In this document: in pieces, positions 9,461 through 18,449 of the stretch | Numbering within the stretch: the first letter of the stretch is position 1 | Layout: every line of letters begins with the position of its first letter | Assembly: GCF_007992455.1 (NCBI RefSeq) | Contig: NZ_BKAH01000007.1 | Location: forward strand, 1 to 64,000 | Direction: 5' to 3' | DNA length: 64,000 nucleotides | DNA from: Microbacterium saccharophilum | Lineage (GTDB): Bacteria; Actinomycetota; Actinomycetes; Actinomycetales; Microbacteriaceae | Notes under the pieces: generated by a model | The model's database searches: none | What the model was told of the DNA's origin: nothing | The model's input: only the letters and a program-made list of their open reading frames with translations | Position numbers and translations under genes: made by a program

Positions 9461-10339
9461 TCAGCGGATGCGGCGGCGCATGAGCCGGGCCGACAGCGCG
9501 GTGCAGACGACGGCGACGACCACGAGCACGGCGACGACGAACCATGACGGCACCGCCCAGTCGCCGATCGTCAGGTCGAGCCCGTACACGGCGCGGAGCG
9601 GCTCGCTCGCCTCGGGGACGCCGGCGGTCATCTGCGCCAGGGTGTCGCCGGCGAACTCCCGGCGCAGCAGCATCCCGGCCTGCGCGAACGGGAGCGCCGC
9701 GACGACGGAGGCGACGCCGGCCGGGAAGACGCCGATCGGGATGTAGGCGGCGGCGACGAAGCCGAGGATCGTACCGACGATCGTGGCGAGGCCCGAGAAG
9801 GCGCCGTTCGTCCGCACGAACGAGACGATGAGGGCGGACAGCGCCGTGAAGGAGACGCAGGCGAGGACGACGATCGCGAGGCTGCGGAGGACCGCAGGGA
9901 CCGACATCCAGCTTCCGCGGACGACGCCGAGGTACAGGATGCTGATCGCGAGGACCAGGACCGACAGGAGCACGGCGACGAGCACGGCCGACAGCAGATA
10001 CCCGAGGACGAGCTGGCCGCGGCGCAGGGGCGCGACGAGGAAGTCGCGGAACCGGCCGGACTGGTCGTCGTCCACGAGCACGGAGAGGCCGCCGAGCCCC
10101 GTGGTGACGGTCGTGATGAGGACGATGCCGGCGAACATCCAGCTGTCGACGAACGCCTGAACCTCTCCGGTGGATGCTCCCGGGAGCGACTCGGCCAGAT
10201 CGGTGGTCTGCAGATTGCCGAGGAACAGGGTGTAGAGGCCGAAGAGAATGACGGCGCCCAGGAGCGAGAAGAAGACGTTGAGGCGGTCGCGGAAGAACAG
10301 GCGCAGGTTCCGGCCGACGATCGCCGTGACGACGTTCAC
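9461..10339 (-). CDS. ABC-2 type transporter permease
   Basis: A 292-residue integral membrane protein with about six hydrophobic segments and a cytoplasmic N-terminus (NVVTAIVGRNLRLFFRDRLN) typical of ABC-2/DrrB-type exporters. The hydrophilic loop GRFRDFLVAPLRRG is the coupling region. The GTG start overlaps the ATPase stop (GTGA), so the pair forms one exporter. Drug or lipid export is likely by family, but the cargo cannot be inferred. It separates miaB from recX. Confidence 0.85.
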   Translation of the reverse strand: MNVVTAIVGRNLRLFFRDRLNVFFSLLGAVILFGLYTLFLGNLQTTDLAESLPGASTGEVQAFVDSWMFAGIVLITTVTTGLGGLSVLVDDDQSGRFRDFLVAPLRRGQLVLGYLLSAVLVAVLLSVLVLAISILYLGVVRGSWMSVPAVLRSLAIVVLACVSFTALSALIVSFVRTNGAFSGLATIVGTILGFVAAAYIPIGVFPAGVASVVAALPFAQAGMLLRREFAGDTLAQMTAGVPEASEPLRAVYGLDLTIGDWAVPSWFVVAVLVVVAVVCTALSARLMRRRIR

Positions 10340-11256
10340 GCGGCTGCCTCCTGATCGGCGGGGCGGCCGGTGAGGGCGAGGAAGACATCGTCCATCCGGC
10401 CATGCCGGAACTCGAAGTCGCGGACGTGGTCGCCGTGCTCGGCCAGCAGTGCCCGCGCCGCGTCGGCGTCGGGCACGGCGATGACGACGAGGTCGCCCTC
10501 ACGGACCGGGTCGGCGCCCGCCGCCCGGCTGAGGGCCATCAGGGCGTCCGCGTCGTCGGTCGTGACGGTCAGGGTGCTGCGGCTGTAGCGGGCGCGGAGG
10601 CGTGCCGGGGTGTCGTCGGCGATGATTCGGCCGTCGTCGATGAGGCAGACGCGTGCGGCCTCCTCCGTCTCCTCCAGGTAGTGGGTCGTCAAGAAGACGG
10701 TGAAGTCGGTCCGCGCGCTCAGCGCGTGCAGCGTCGACCAGACGAGGGCGCGGCTGGCCGGGTCGAGCCCCGCCGTCGGCTCGTCGAGGAAGAGCACCGC
10801 GGGCTCCGGGAGGAGGGCGCGTGCGATGTCGACGCGCCGTTTCTGGCCCCCGGAGAGGACGCCGTACCGCCGGTCCAGGAAGTCGTCCAGACCGATCAGC
10901 TCGGACACCTCGCGGATGCGCGCCTCGAGTGCCGCTCCGCGCACGTGGGACAGCCGGCCGCGGAGACGGAGGTTCTCCCGCGCCGTCAGCAGCGGGTCCA
11001 GGAGCGAGTCCTGGAAGACGACGCCGATCGACTCGCGGACCTGGTGCCCCTCGCGCCGCACGTCCCGTCCACCGACGATCACCTCGCCGGCATCGAACGG
11101 CAGGATCGTGGTCAGGCAGCCGATCGTCGTGGACTTGCCGGCGCCGTTGGTGCCCACGAAGGCGAACACCCCGCCGTCGGGCACCGTGAACGAGATGTCG
11201 TCCACCGCCACCTTCGCGCGGTAGCGCTTCGTGAGCCCCTGCACCTCGATCGCCAC
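10336..11256 (-). CDS. ABC transporter ATP-binding protein, DrrA-like
   Basis: A 306-residue ATPase. Walker A GTNGAGKST is at residues 35-43, followed by the signature LSGGQKRRVDIARALL, Walker B VLFLDEPTAGLD and switch histidine in LTTHYLEE. The C-terminal 80 residues are the DUF4162-like extension common in DrrA/daunorubicin-type exporters. The start is GTG at 11256 with GGAGG about 5 nt upstream. TAGGCT (minus strand, 11281-11286) is a plausible -10. It partners the permease gene that overlaps its 3' end. Confidence 0.9.
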   Translation of the reverse strand: MAIEVQGLTKRYRAKVAVDDISFTVPDGGVFAFVGTNGAGKSTTIGCLTTILPFDAGEVIVGGRDVRREGHQVRESIGVVFQDSLLDPLLTARENLRLRGRLSHVRGAALEARIREVSELIGLDDFLDRRYGVLSGGQKRRVDIARALLPEPAVLFLDEPTAGLDPASRALVWSTLHALSARTDFTVFLTTHYLEETEEAARVCLIDDGRIIADDTPARLRARYSRSTLTVTTDDADALMALSRAAGADPVREGDLVVIAVPDADAARALLAEHGDHVRDFEFRHGRMDDVFLALTGRPADQEAAA

Positions 11257-11341
11257 GGCATCCTCCGCTCGCCCGGCCCGAGCCTAGCGGGACGGCAGGG
11301 GCGCGTCAGCCCCGCCGCGGCGGCCTCCGCCGCCCGCGGGG

Positions 11342-12040
11342 TCATTCGAAGCGGACGCGGCTCTTCGGGCTCGAGCGCTCGTCGAGCGCCTGGCGTGCGG
11401 CGCTCAGCGCGGTCGACCCGTAGCCGCGGCGGGCGAGCTGGCCGGCGAGCCGGCGCAGCGCGACATCGCGCTCGAGGGAGTCCATCGAGGCCGCTTTGGC
11501 GCGGGCGAACTCGAGAGCGCGTTCGGCCTCGTCGTCGGGGAGGGAGGCCAGGGCGATGTCGATGACGTCGCGCCCGATCCCCCGTTGCGACAGCGTCTGG
11601 GCGATCGCCTGCCGGCCCTGTCCCTTGCGGGAGACGGCCTTGTGGATGAGCTGCTCGGCGAGCGCCTCGTCGTCCAGGTAGCCGTGCGCGACGAAACGGT
11701 CGAGCAGGGCGGTGGCCACGTCGTCGTCCAGGTCATGCTCGGCGAGCGCCGAGCGCGCCTCCCGGATGGAGAGCGAACGGGTGCGGAGCTTCTTCAGCAG
11801 CACCTTCTCCGCGCGGGCCAGGGCCTCGGCCGCGTCCGCGTCGCCGTCGACGACGGGAGGAGCGGGCTCCTCCGCCACCCACGTGGGGTGCCACTCGGGC
11901 ATCCGGGGAGCCGAGCTCTGCTGATCGTCGCCGCCGCGACGCGGCGGTACCGCGTCGGCCTTTGCTGCCTTCCCGCCGAAGAGCGGGATGACGGGGGCGA
12001 GCGTGGCGTCGCCGCGCTCGCCCCCGTTGTCCGAACGCAT
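11342..12040 (-). CDS. recX: Regulatory protein RecX
   Basis: Inhibitor or modulator of RecA filaments. The 232-residue product has a variable N-terminal third, then the three-helix repeats of RecX, with segments SIREARSALAEHDLD, AEQLIHKAVSRKGQGRQAIA and GIGRDVIDIALASLP. The ATG at 12040 starts 2 bp after the recA stop, so expression depends on recA read-through. The in-frame extension upstream runs back through recA in another frame and is not credible as coding. Confidence 0.9.
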   Translation of the reverse strand: MRSDNGGERGDATLAPVIPLFGGKAAKADAVPPRRGGDDQQSSAPRMPEWHPTWVAEEPAPPVVDGDADAAEALARAEKVLLKKLRTRSLSIREARSALAEHDLDDDVATALLDRFVAHGYLDDEALAEQLIHKAVSRKGQGRQAIAQTLSQRGIGRDVIDIALASLPDDEAERALEFARAKAASMDSLERDVALRRLAGQLARRGYGSTALSAARQALDERSSPKSRVRFE

Positions 12041-12042
12041 GA

Positions 12043-13089
12043 TCAGGCCGGGCGGCGGGCGGCCAGCTCGTCGGATTCCTCGACGATCTTGGGCTGTCCG
12101 ATGCCGAGCTTCTGCTTGATCTTGGTCTCGATGTCGGCGGCGATGTCGGCGTTCTTGATCAGGAAGTTCCGGGCGTTCTCCTTGCCCTGGCCGAGCTGCT
12201 CGCCGTCGTACGTGTACCACGCGCCGGACTTCTTGACGATCGCGTGCTCGACGCCGAAGTCGATGAGGCTGCCTTCGCGGGAGATGCCGACGCCGTACAG
12301 GATGTCGAACTCGGCCTGCTTGAACGGCGGCGCCATCTTGTTCTTCACGACCTTGACGCGGGTGCGGTTGCCGACCGCCTCGGTGCCGTCCTTGAGGGTC
12401 TCGATGCGACGGATGTCGAGGCGCACGGACGCGTAGAACTTCAGCGCCTTGCCGCCGGCGGTGGTCTCCGGGGAACCGAAGAACACGCCGATCTTCTCGC
12501 GCAGCTGGTTGATGAAGATCATCGTCGTGTTGGTCTGGTTGAGCCCACCGGTGAGCTTGCGGAGCGCCTGCGACATGAGGCGGGCCTGCAGACCGACGTG
12601 GGAGTCGCCCATCTCGCCCTCGATCTCGGCCTTGGGCACGAGCGCCGCGACGGAGTCGATGACGATGAGGTCGATGGCGCCGGACCGGACGAGCATGTCG
12701 GCGATCTCGAGCGCCTGCTCCCCCGTGTCGGGCTGCGAGACGAGGAGGGCGTCGATGTCGACGCCGAGCTTCTGCGCGTAGTCGGGGTCGAGCGCGTGCT
12801 CCGCGTCGATGAAGGCGGCGATGCCGCCGGCCCGCTGGGCGTTGGCGATCGCGTGCAGCGTGAGCGTCGTCTTGCCGGAGGACTCCGGGCCGTAGATCTC
12901 GACGATGCGGCCCCGCGGGAGCCCGCCGATGCCGAGGGCGACGTCGAGGGCGATCGACCCGGTGGGGACGACCTCGACGGGGGCGCGGTCGTCGCTGCCG
13001 AGGCGCATCACCGAGCCCTTCCCGAACTGCCGGTCGATCTGGGCGAGGGCCGATTCGAGGGCCTTCTCGCGGTCAACTGCTGAGGGCAT
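12043..13089 (-). CDS. recA: Recombinase RecA
   Basis: Central recombinase and SOS co-protease. 348 residues, the normal length. Walker A GPESSGKT is at residues 67-74; the DNA-binding loop region ([20 protein letters not shown]) and the [14 protein letters not shown] segment are conserved. The ATG at 13089 follows AGGAG at good spacing; the longer open frame extends into the leader without homology. A LexA-type box lies at 13286-13301. recX is directly downstream; DUF3046 and clgR lie upstream, the order seen in other actinobacteria. Confidence 0.97.
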   Translation of the reverse strand: MPSAVDREKALESALAQIDRQFGKGSVMRLGSDDRAPVEVVPTGSIALDVALGIGGLPRGRIVEIYGPESSGKTTLTLHAIANAQRAGGIAAFIDAEHALDPDYAQKLGVDIDALLVSQPDTGEQALEIADMLVRSGAIDLIVIDSVAALVPKAEIEGEMGDSHVGLQARLMSQALRKLTGGLNQTNTTMIFINQLREKIGVFFGSPETTAGGKALKFYASVRLDIRRIETLKDGTEAVGNRTRVKVVKNKMAPPFKQAEFDILYGVGISREGSLIDFGVEHAIVKKSGAWYTYDGEQLGQGKENARNFLIKNADIAADIETKIKQKLGIGQPKIVEESDELAARRPA

Positions 13090-13285
13090 GGCGTGCTCCT
13101 TTATGCTCGCGTTCCGTCGCCTGTAGGCTGTCGCGCTCTCCCCGGCGGGGCGATGCTGCGACAAGGCATGTGGTGTCTCTGTGACGTCTGCCACGCTACG
13201 AAGGGCCTCCGACATTCGTCGGCCGCACCCCCGCATCGGGGAAGACGCTTCCTCGACACCACTTGTGCAGGAGACTACGCGGGAA

Positions 13286-13301
13286 TCGAACAGAACTTCG
13301 A
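13286..13301. promoter_or_regulatory. Putative LexA (SOS) box upstream of recA
   Basis: TCGAACAGAACTTCGA matches the actinobacterial/Gram-positive LexA consensus TCGAACRNRYGTTCGA at 14 of 16 positions; the two mismatches are in the right half-site. It lies about 197 bp before the recA start, just beyond the 3' end of the DUF3046 gene. A TAGCGT -10 candidate for recA lies near 13195. Confidence 0.5.
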
Positions 13302-13324
13302 TGACACGCCGCGTGTCGCGCGGC

Positions 13325-13549
13325 TCACCGTCCGCGCGGGTCCAGGCGTCCGACGCCGTGCCGCCGCGACGGCGGCACATCCATCTCGCTGCAGAGCGCC
13401 AGCCACACGTCGCGTGCCGGGACGCCGTCCTTCAGCGCTTCGCGCGAGGTGCGGTTCTCCAGGGCGACGAGGCTCAGATCGTCGACGAGCGCCGCCCCGC
13501 GGACGCCGAACTCGTCCTCGACGGCGCGATGGAACTCGCTCAGACGCAT
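13325..13549 (-). CDS. DUF3046 protein
   Basis: A 74-residue acidic protein beginning [15 protein letters not shown]. It matches DUF3046, a small family found almost always directly upstream of recA in actinobacteria. Function unknown. The [20 protein letters not shown] segment and the ARDVWLALC helix are family hallmarks. No transmembrane or signal region. The gene ends within the region holding the recA regulatory site, so its mRNA may run into recA. Confidence 0.85.
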   Translation of the reverse strand: MRLSEFHRAVEDEFGVRGAALVDDLSLVALENRTSREALKDGVPARDVWLALCSEMDVPPSRRHGVGRLDPRGR

Positions 13550-13564
13550 TCGTGCGGCGCCGGC

Positions 13565-13879
13565 TCAGTGCAGGGAGAGCTCGGGCTGGACCTCGTCCAG
13601 CGATGCGATGTCGTCCGGGACGACATCGGAGAACGTGTGCAGCCCCTCGAGCACCGAGATGCGGTCGCCCACTTCGCGCATGATCGTGGAGATGGGGACA
13701 TCGAGAGCGTCCGCGACAGCCGCGAGGATCTCGCTCGACGCTTCCTTCTGACCGCGCTCGACCTCACTGAGGTATCCGAGCGCCACGCTCGCACGACCGG
13801 CGACCTGGCGCAACGTGCGGCCCTTCTGCAGGCGGAAGTCGCGCAGGACGTCGCCGATCTCTTGACGAACCAGGATCAT
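13565..13879 (-). CDS. clgR: XRE-family transcriptional regulator, ClgR-like
   Basis: A 104-residue protein with an HTH of the lambda-Cro type at about residues 7-62 (LRDFRLQKGRTLRQVAGRAS, then GYLSEVERGQKEAS). It matches ClgR/PopR, the actinobacterial activator of clpP, clpC and, in Corynebacterium, recX and other stress genes. Location upstream of recA agrees. The C-terminal acidic tail ends in ELSLH. The ATG at 13879 has a G-rich SD (AAGGGGG) upstream. TAGCGT and TAGGGT -10 candidates lie in the 170-bp spacer towards cinA. I found no clear ClgR operator. Confidence 0.82.
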   Translation of the reverse strand: MILVRQEIGDVLRDFRLQKGRTLRQVAGRASVALGYLSEVERGQKEASSEILAAVADALDVPISTIMREVGDRISVLEGLHTFSDVVPDDIASLDEVQPELSLH

Positions 13880-14050
13880 GACGGGCCCCCTTCTTCGACC
13901 ATCCGCGTCCCCGGGGGGACCACGCTATCTCACTTGCCAGCCACCCTAGACCCGCAGTGCTGGGCAATGGGTGGGAATCACTCATACGTAACGGACCTGA
14001 AACCGCAGGTATTCCCGCACGTCACGGCGCTCCGGCCGACGCGCCGTCGC

Positions 14051-14593
14051 TCACAGGGCATCCAGCGCGAGGCGGAGGGCGCGGGCGGCGGCCTCGGAGC
14101 GGATGTCCTCGCGGTCGCCGCCGAGCTGGAAGGACTCCACCCGGGAACCCAGCGGCGTCGAGATCGCGATGTGCACGGTGCCCACGGGCTGCCCGTCCGG
14201 GGACAGCGGGCCGGCGATCCCGGTGGTGGCGATGCCGACGTCGGCGGGGATGCCGTCGCGTCCGACGGCACGGCGCACGCCGTCGGCCATCTGCCGCGCC
14301 ACGCGCGGGTGGACGGGCCCGTGTGCCTCGAGGAGGGTGGCATCCACCCCCAGGAGCGATTCCTTCACGTCTGTGGCGTATGCGACGATGCCGCCGCGCA
14401 CGACGGCGGAGGCCCCGGCGACGGAGACGAGGGAGGACACGACGAGGCCGCCGGTGAGCGACTCCGCGATGCCGACGGACCAGCCGAGGTCCTTCAGGCG
14501 CGCGATGAGGCGTTCCGGGTCGGTGCGGCGGCTCGCCGAGACGAGCGTGGACTCGAGCTCTTCGGGCAGCGAGCTGGGCGGCTGGCGCGTCAT
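14051..14593 (-). CDS. cinA: CinA C-terminal domain protein (nicotinamide-nucleotide amidase family)
   Basis: A 180-residue protein corresponding to the PncC/CinA-C domain alone, with the conserved AESLTGGLV segment, the GGIVAYATDVKESLLGV segment and the TTGIAGPLSPDGQPVGTV motif. The family deamidates nicotinamide mononucleotide to NaMN; some members affect competence or recombination. The ATG overlaps the pgsA stop (ATGA), so it is coupled to pgsA. The MoCF-like N-terminal half of full CinA is absent, as is usual in this group. Confidence 0.88.
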   Translation of the reverse strand: MTRQPPSSLPEELESTLVSASRRTDPERLIARLKDLGWSVGIAESLTGGLVVSSLVSVAGASAVVRGGIVAYATDVKESLLGVDATLLEAHGPVHPRVARQMADGVRRAVGRDGIPADVGIATTGIAGPLSPDGQPVGTVHIAISTPLGSRVESFQLGGDREDIRSEAAARALRLALDAL

Positions 14594-15171
14594 GCGCGCA
14601 CCCCGCCGCGGGAGCCGCTGCGGGCGGCGCGGATGGCCGTGAACACGTAGTCGAGGCCGCTCCCGACGGTGAGGACGACGGCGATCGTCATGACGATCGC
14701 GTTGACGACGTGGATCCAGTCCCCCACGACCGTCCACAGGGGAAGCAGCGCGAGGGAGAGGGCGACGGCCTGGGCGACGGTCTTGAGCTTGCCCATCCAC
14801 GCGGCCGCGACGACGTGGTCGCCCGCGACGATGAGCCGGTGCACCGTGACGCCGATCTCGCGGACGAGCACGAGCACGGTGATCCACCAGGGCAGCTCGC
14901 CGAGGATCGAGAGGCAGACGAATGCGGAGCCGGTCAGCGCCTTGTCGGCGATGGGATCCAGGAGCTTGCCGAGGTCGGTGACGATGTCATGCCGCCGCGC
15001 GAGGTAGCCGTCGATCCCGTCGGTCGCGATCGCGACGATGAAGAGGATCGCCGCGCCCCAGCGGAGCCCGCCGTCCGCGCCGGCGTCGGCCAGCAGCATC
15101 CAGATGAAGACCGGCGCGCACAGGATGCGCACGATCGTGATCGCGTTCGGGAGCTGCCTCGGGATCGCCAC
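14590..15171 (-). CDS. pgsA: CDP-diacylglycerol-glycerol-3-phosphate 3-phosphatidyltransferase
   Basis: Membrane enzyme making phosphatidylglycerol phosphate. 193 residues with several hydrophobic helices. The CDP-alcohol phosphotransferase signature D-x2-DG-x2-AR-x8-G-x3-D-x3-D is complete, with Asp51, Asp54, Gly55, Ala58, Arg59, Gly68, Asp72 and Asp76. The GTG at 15171 has no SD but has TAGGCT (minus strand, 15179-15184) 7 nt upstream, an internal leaderless promoter just after ftsK. Members next to ftsK and cinA are usually this PGP synthase rather than phosphatidylinositol phosphate synthase. Confidence 0.9.
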   Translation of the reverse strand: MAIPRQLPNAITIVRILCAPVFIWMLLADAGADGGLRWGAAILFIVAIATDGIDGYLARRHDIVTDLGKLLDPIADKALTGSAFVCLSILGELPWWITVLVLVREIGVTVHRLIVAGDHVVAAAWMGKLKTVAQAVALSLALLPLWTVVGDWIHVVNAIVMTIAVVLTVGSGLDYVFTAIRAARSGSRGGVRA

Positions 15172-15190
15172 AGGAACGAGCCTAGTCGGG

Positions 15191-17860
15191 TCAGTCGCGG
15201 CCGGTGAGGCCCCAGGCGTCCTCGTCGCCGCCGTCCTCCTCGACGACCGTGTAGCCGTGGAACTGCGCGTCGACGGCGTCCGGCCCGTACGGGTCGGTGG
15301 CGGGCGCCGCAGCGGATGCGGGCGGGTCGTCTCCGCGCAGGCGCGCGAGCACGGCGGGCAGCTCGTCGGGGGTCACCAGGACATCGCGGGCCTTCGACCC
15401 CTCGGAGGGGCCGACGATCTCCCGCGACTCCAGGAGGTCCATGAGGCGCCCGGCCTTCGCGAAGCCGACGCGCAGCTTGCGCTGCAGCATCGACGTGGAG
15501 CCGAACTGCGTCGAGATGATCTGCTCGGCGGCCGCGAGGAGCAGCTCGAGGTCGTCACCGATGTCCGCGTCGATCTCCTTCTTCTCCACGACGGCGGCGA
15601 CGTCGGCCCGGTACTCGGGACGCTCCTGCCCCTTGACGTGCGAGACGACCCGCTCGATCTCGGCCTCGCTGACCCACGCGCCCTGCACGCGGATCGCCTT
15701 CGATGCGCCCATCGGCAGGAAGAGCCCGTCGCCCTGCCCGATGAGCCGGTCGGCCCCGGGCTGGTCGAGGATGACGCGGGAGTCGGTGACGCTCGTCACG
15801 GAGAACGCCAGACGCGAGGGCACGTTGGCCTTGATGAGGCCCGTGACGACGTCGACGGAGGGACGCTGGGTCGCCAGCACCAGGTGGATGCCGCTCGCGC
15901 GGGCGAGCTGCGTGATGCGGACGATCGAGTCCTCGACGTCGCGCGGGGCGACCATCATGAGGTCGGCGAGCTCGTCGACGACGACGAGGAGGTACGGGTA
16001 GGGCTTGAGCACGCGCTCGCTGCCGACCGGGAGGTTGATCTCCCCCGCGACGACGGCGCGGTTGAAGTCGTCGATGTGCCGGAAGCCGAACGACGAGAGG
16101 TCGTCGTACCGCATGTCCATCTCCTTCACGACCCACTGCAGCGCCTCGGCGGCCTTCTTGGGGTTCGTGATGATGGGGGTGATGAGGTGCGGGACGCCCG
16201 CGTAGCTCGTCAGCTCGACGCGCTTGGGGTCGATGAGCACCATCCGCACGTCGGCGGGCTTCGCGCGCATCAGGAGGCTCGTGATCATCGAGTTGACGAA
16301 GCTGGACTTTCCCGAGCCGGTCGAACCGGCCACGAGCAGGTGAGGCATCTTCGCGAGGTTCGCGATGACGTAGCCGCCCCCGACGTCCTTGCCGACGCCG
16401 ATCGTCATGGGGTGCGTCTGGGCCGCCGCGGCGGGAGAGCGCAGCACGTCGCCGAGCGTGACGATCTCGCGGTCGAGGTTGGGGATCTCCACGCCGATCG
16501 CGCTCTTGCCGGGGATCGGCGCGAGGATGCGCACCTCGTTGGACGCGACGGCGTACGCGATGTTGTTGGTGAGCGCCGTGATGCGCTCGACCTTGACGCC
16601 GGGCCCGAGGGCGATCTCGTACTGCGTGACCGTCGGGCCGCGGGAGAAGCCCGTGACGCGGGCGTCGACGGAGAACTGCTCGAAGACGCCCATGATGGCG
16701 CGGACCATCTGGTCGTTCGTCTCGGACCGCGCCTTGTGCGGCGTTCCCTCGGCGAGCGCCGAGACGGACGGCAGGCGGTACGGGGCGGCCGGCGGGCGGC
16801 CGTCGTGGTCGGCGCCGAGGCCGCTCAGGCCCGGCAGGAGCCCGTCGTCGACGATCTCCTGCGTGTCCTCGCGGATCGCGGTGTCGGCCTTGCGGGCCGC
16901 GCGCTTCGCGCCGGCGACGACGGCGGGGTCGATGATCTCCGTCGGGGCGTCCGGTGCGGGGGCCGGGACCGTGACGGCCGTCTCGAACGCGCCGGGGCCG
17001 GAGCCGTCCAGGAGCGCCGTGAGGTCGTCCGATCCGAGGTGACCGTCGTCGACCTCTTCCCGGCCGGACTTGTTGCGCCGCCACCAGGGGAGGCTGTCGC
17101 CGGCATCCTTGTCGGCATCCGGCGTGAACGCGACTGTCGACGCGTCGGCGGTGGGTCGCTCGGTGCCGAACATCCACGCGTAGAGATCGCCGAGTCGCTC
17201 GCCGATCCGATTCGGCGGGGTCTTGGTGAGGATCAGGATGCTGAGCACGCTCAGCAGGCCCAGCACGATGCCGGCGCCGATGTTCGTGAGCAGCATCGCG
17301 AGCGGCTCGCCGATCATCCAGCCGAACAGGCCGCCGGCCTCGCTCAGCGCGGGCAGTCCGGACTTCGGCTGCGGCCGGCCGCCGAGCACATGGCAGAAGC
17401 CGGCGATCGTGAGGATGAACAGACCGAAGCCGATGCCGATGCGGCCGTTGTCGTGCACCGACGGCGGGTTGCGGAACAGCCAGCCGGCGAGGAAGAGCAG
17501 CAGCACCGGCAGGATGAACGCCTCACGGCCGACGAGCGCGCCGACGGAGAACGCGCTGATCGTCGTGCCGACCTCGGTGCCGATCAGGAACCATTCGACG
17601 ACGCCGCCCGCGATCGCGAGGAGGACGAGCACGAACGGGAACCCGTCGCGGCGCTGATCCTTCTCGAGCGTCTCCTGCCCGAAGGTGCGGAAGACGCCGC
17701 CCGCGGCGTGTGCGAGGCCCATCCAGGCGCGGACGAAGACGGGCGGCTTCTCCGGCTCGTCGACGTACCGCTTCGGGGCGGGCGCCGCCTTCGACGCGCG
17801 CGAAGAGGAGCCCTTCGCGGACGCGCGCGGGCTCGCGGTCGGACTGCTGCTCCTGGCCAT
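15191..17860 (-). CDS. ftsK: DNA translocase FtsK
   Basis: 889 residues. About four N-terminal transmembrane segments (residues about 75-215) anchor the protein at the septum, followed by a linker and the motor domain. Walker [10 protein letters not shown] is near residue 512, the [11 protein letters not shown] Walker B follows, and a C-terminal winged-helix gamma domain ends the protein. It pumps chromosome termini through the septum and activates XerCD. TACCGT (minus strand, 17867-17872) lies 6 nt from the ATG. The very long open frame on the opposite strand is a composition shadow. Confidence 0.95.
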   Translation of the reverse strand: MARSSSPTASPRASAKGSSSRASKAAPAPKRYVDEPEKPPVFVRAWMGLAHAAGGVFRTFGQETLEKDQRRDGFPFVLVLLAIAGGVVEWFLIGTEVGTTISAFSVGALVGREAFILPVLLLFLAGWLFRNPPSVHDNGRIGIGFGLFILTIAGFCHVLGGRPQPKSGLPALSEAGGLFGWMIGEPLAMLLTNIGAGIVLGLLSVLSILILTKTPPNRIGERLGDLYAWMFGTERPTADASTVAFTPDADKDAGDSLPWWRRNKSGREEVDDGHLGSDDLTALLDGSGPGAFETAVTVPAPAPDAPTEIIDPAVVAGAKRAARKADTAIREDTQEIVDDGLLPGLSGLGADHDGRPPAAPYRLPSVSALAEGTPHKARSETNDQMVRAIMGVFEQFSVDARVTGFSRGPTVTQYEIALGPGVKVERITALTNNIAYAVASNEVRILAPIPGKSAIGVEIPNLDREIVTLGDVLRSPAAAAQTHPMTIGVGKDVGGGYVIANLAKMPHLLVAGSTGSGKSSFVNSMITSLLMRAKPADVRMVLIDPKRVELTSYAGVPHLITPIITNPKKAAEALQWVVKEMDMRYDDLSSFGFRHIDDFNRAVVAGEINLPVGSERVLKPYPYLLVVVDELADLMMVAPRDVEDSIVRITQLARASGIHLVLATQRPSVDVVTGLIKANVPSRLAFSVTSVTDSRVILDQPGADRLIGQGDGLFLPMGASKAIRVQGAWVSEAEIERVVSHVKGQERPEYRADVAAVVEKKEIDADIGDDLELLLAAAEQIISTQFGSTSMLQRKLRVGFAKAGRLMDLLESREIVGPSEGSKARDVLVTPDELPAVLARLRGDDPPASAAAPATDPYGPDAVDAQFHGYTVVEEDGGDEDAWGLTGRD

Positions 17861-17944
17861 CCCTCCACGGTAGGCGGCGAGGGGCGCGTTCCCGCGGATT
17901 GACGCGGCTGTTCGCCGCGAACGACCCCGGTCGCCCGGCGCGCG

Positions 17945-18433
17945 TCAGCGCAGCAGCTTGACCATCGTGTCGCGCCCGAACCCGCTCTGCGTGACGGCGA
18001 AGCCCTCCGTGCGGTACAGGATCTGGGCGAAGTTGCCCCGCTCCACCGAGAGGCTGATCCGGCCGTGCCCGTCCGCCCGGGCCTGCTCGCACAGCCGCTG
18101 CAGGAGCGTGCGGCCCACCCCGTGCGCGCGCCAGATCGGCCGCACGCCGATGATGAGCTCCGGCACCCCGGTCGCGAGGTAGCCGAGCCCCGGATCGGTG
18201 CGCGGCAGCACGCGGTACCACGCGGCGCCGACCGGCTCGTCCTGCTCGTCGAGCGCGACGACGCCGGCATCCCCCGACCGCATCCAGCCGGCGATGTAGC
18301 GGCTGTGATCGGGGTGCGTGAGGATCTCATGCCGCGGACGCAGCCCGCCCTGCCGCCAGTTGGCCGCCTCGACGACCATGTCCGCCAGGAACGCGCCGTC
18401 GGCCTGCACGGCGGGGCGGGTGCGGAACGGCAT
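17945..18433 (-). CDS. GNAT family N-acetyltransferase
   Basis: A 162-residue GNAT fold. The acetyl-CoA binding motif A is RAHGVGRTLLQRLCEQARA (R/Q-x-x-G-x-G/A class) near residue 110, followed by ISLSVERGNFAQILYRTEGF, the usual end of the domain. The substrate is unknown. The ATG lies 16 bp after the RNase J stop codon, so it is probably read through from rnj. No SD is obvious. Confidence 0.82.
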   Translation of the reverse strand: MPFRTRPAVQADGAFLADMVVEAANWRQGGLRPRHEILTHPDHSRYIAGWMRSGDAGVVALDEQDEPVGAAWYRVLPRTDPGLGYLATGVPELIIGVRPIWRAHGVGRTLLQRLCEQARADGHGRISLSVERGNFAQILYRTEGFAVTQSGFGRDTMVKLLR

Positions 18434-18449
18434 CGGCGGGATCCCCGGG

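Noticed and set aside
12043-13380. Longer RecA from an upstream start
   Set aside because: RecA proteins begin near the ATG at 13089, which has a proper SD; the extension covers the leader and SOS box region.
15038-17902. 954-codon open frame on the plus strand opposite ftsK
   Set aside because: A shadow frame caused by high third-position GC on the minus strand; composition is extremely Arg/Asp/Gly-rich, with no domain, and FtsK on the other strand is unmistakable.
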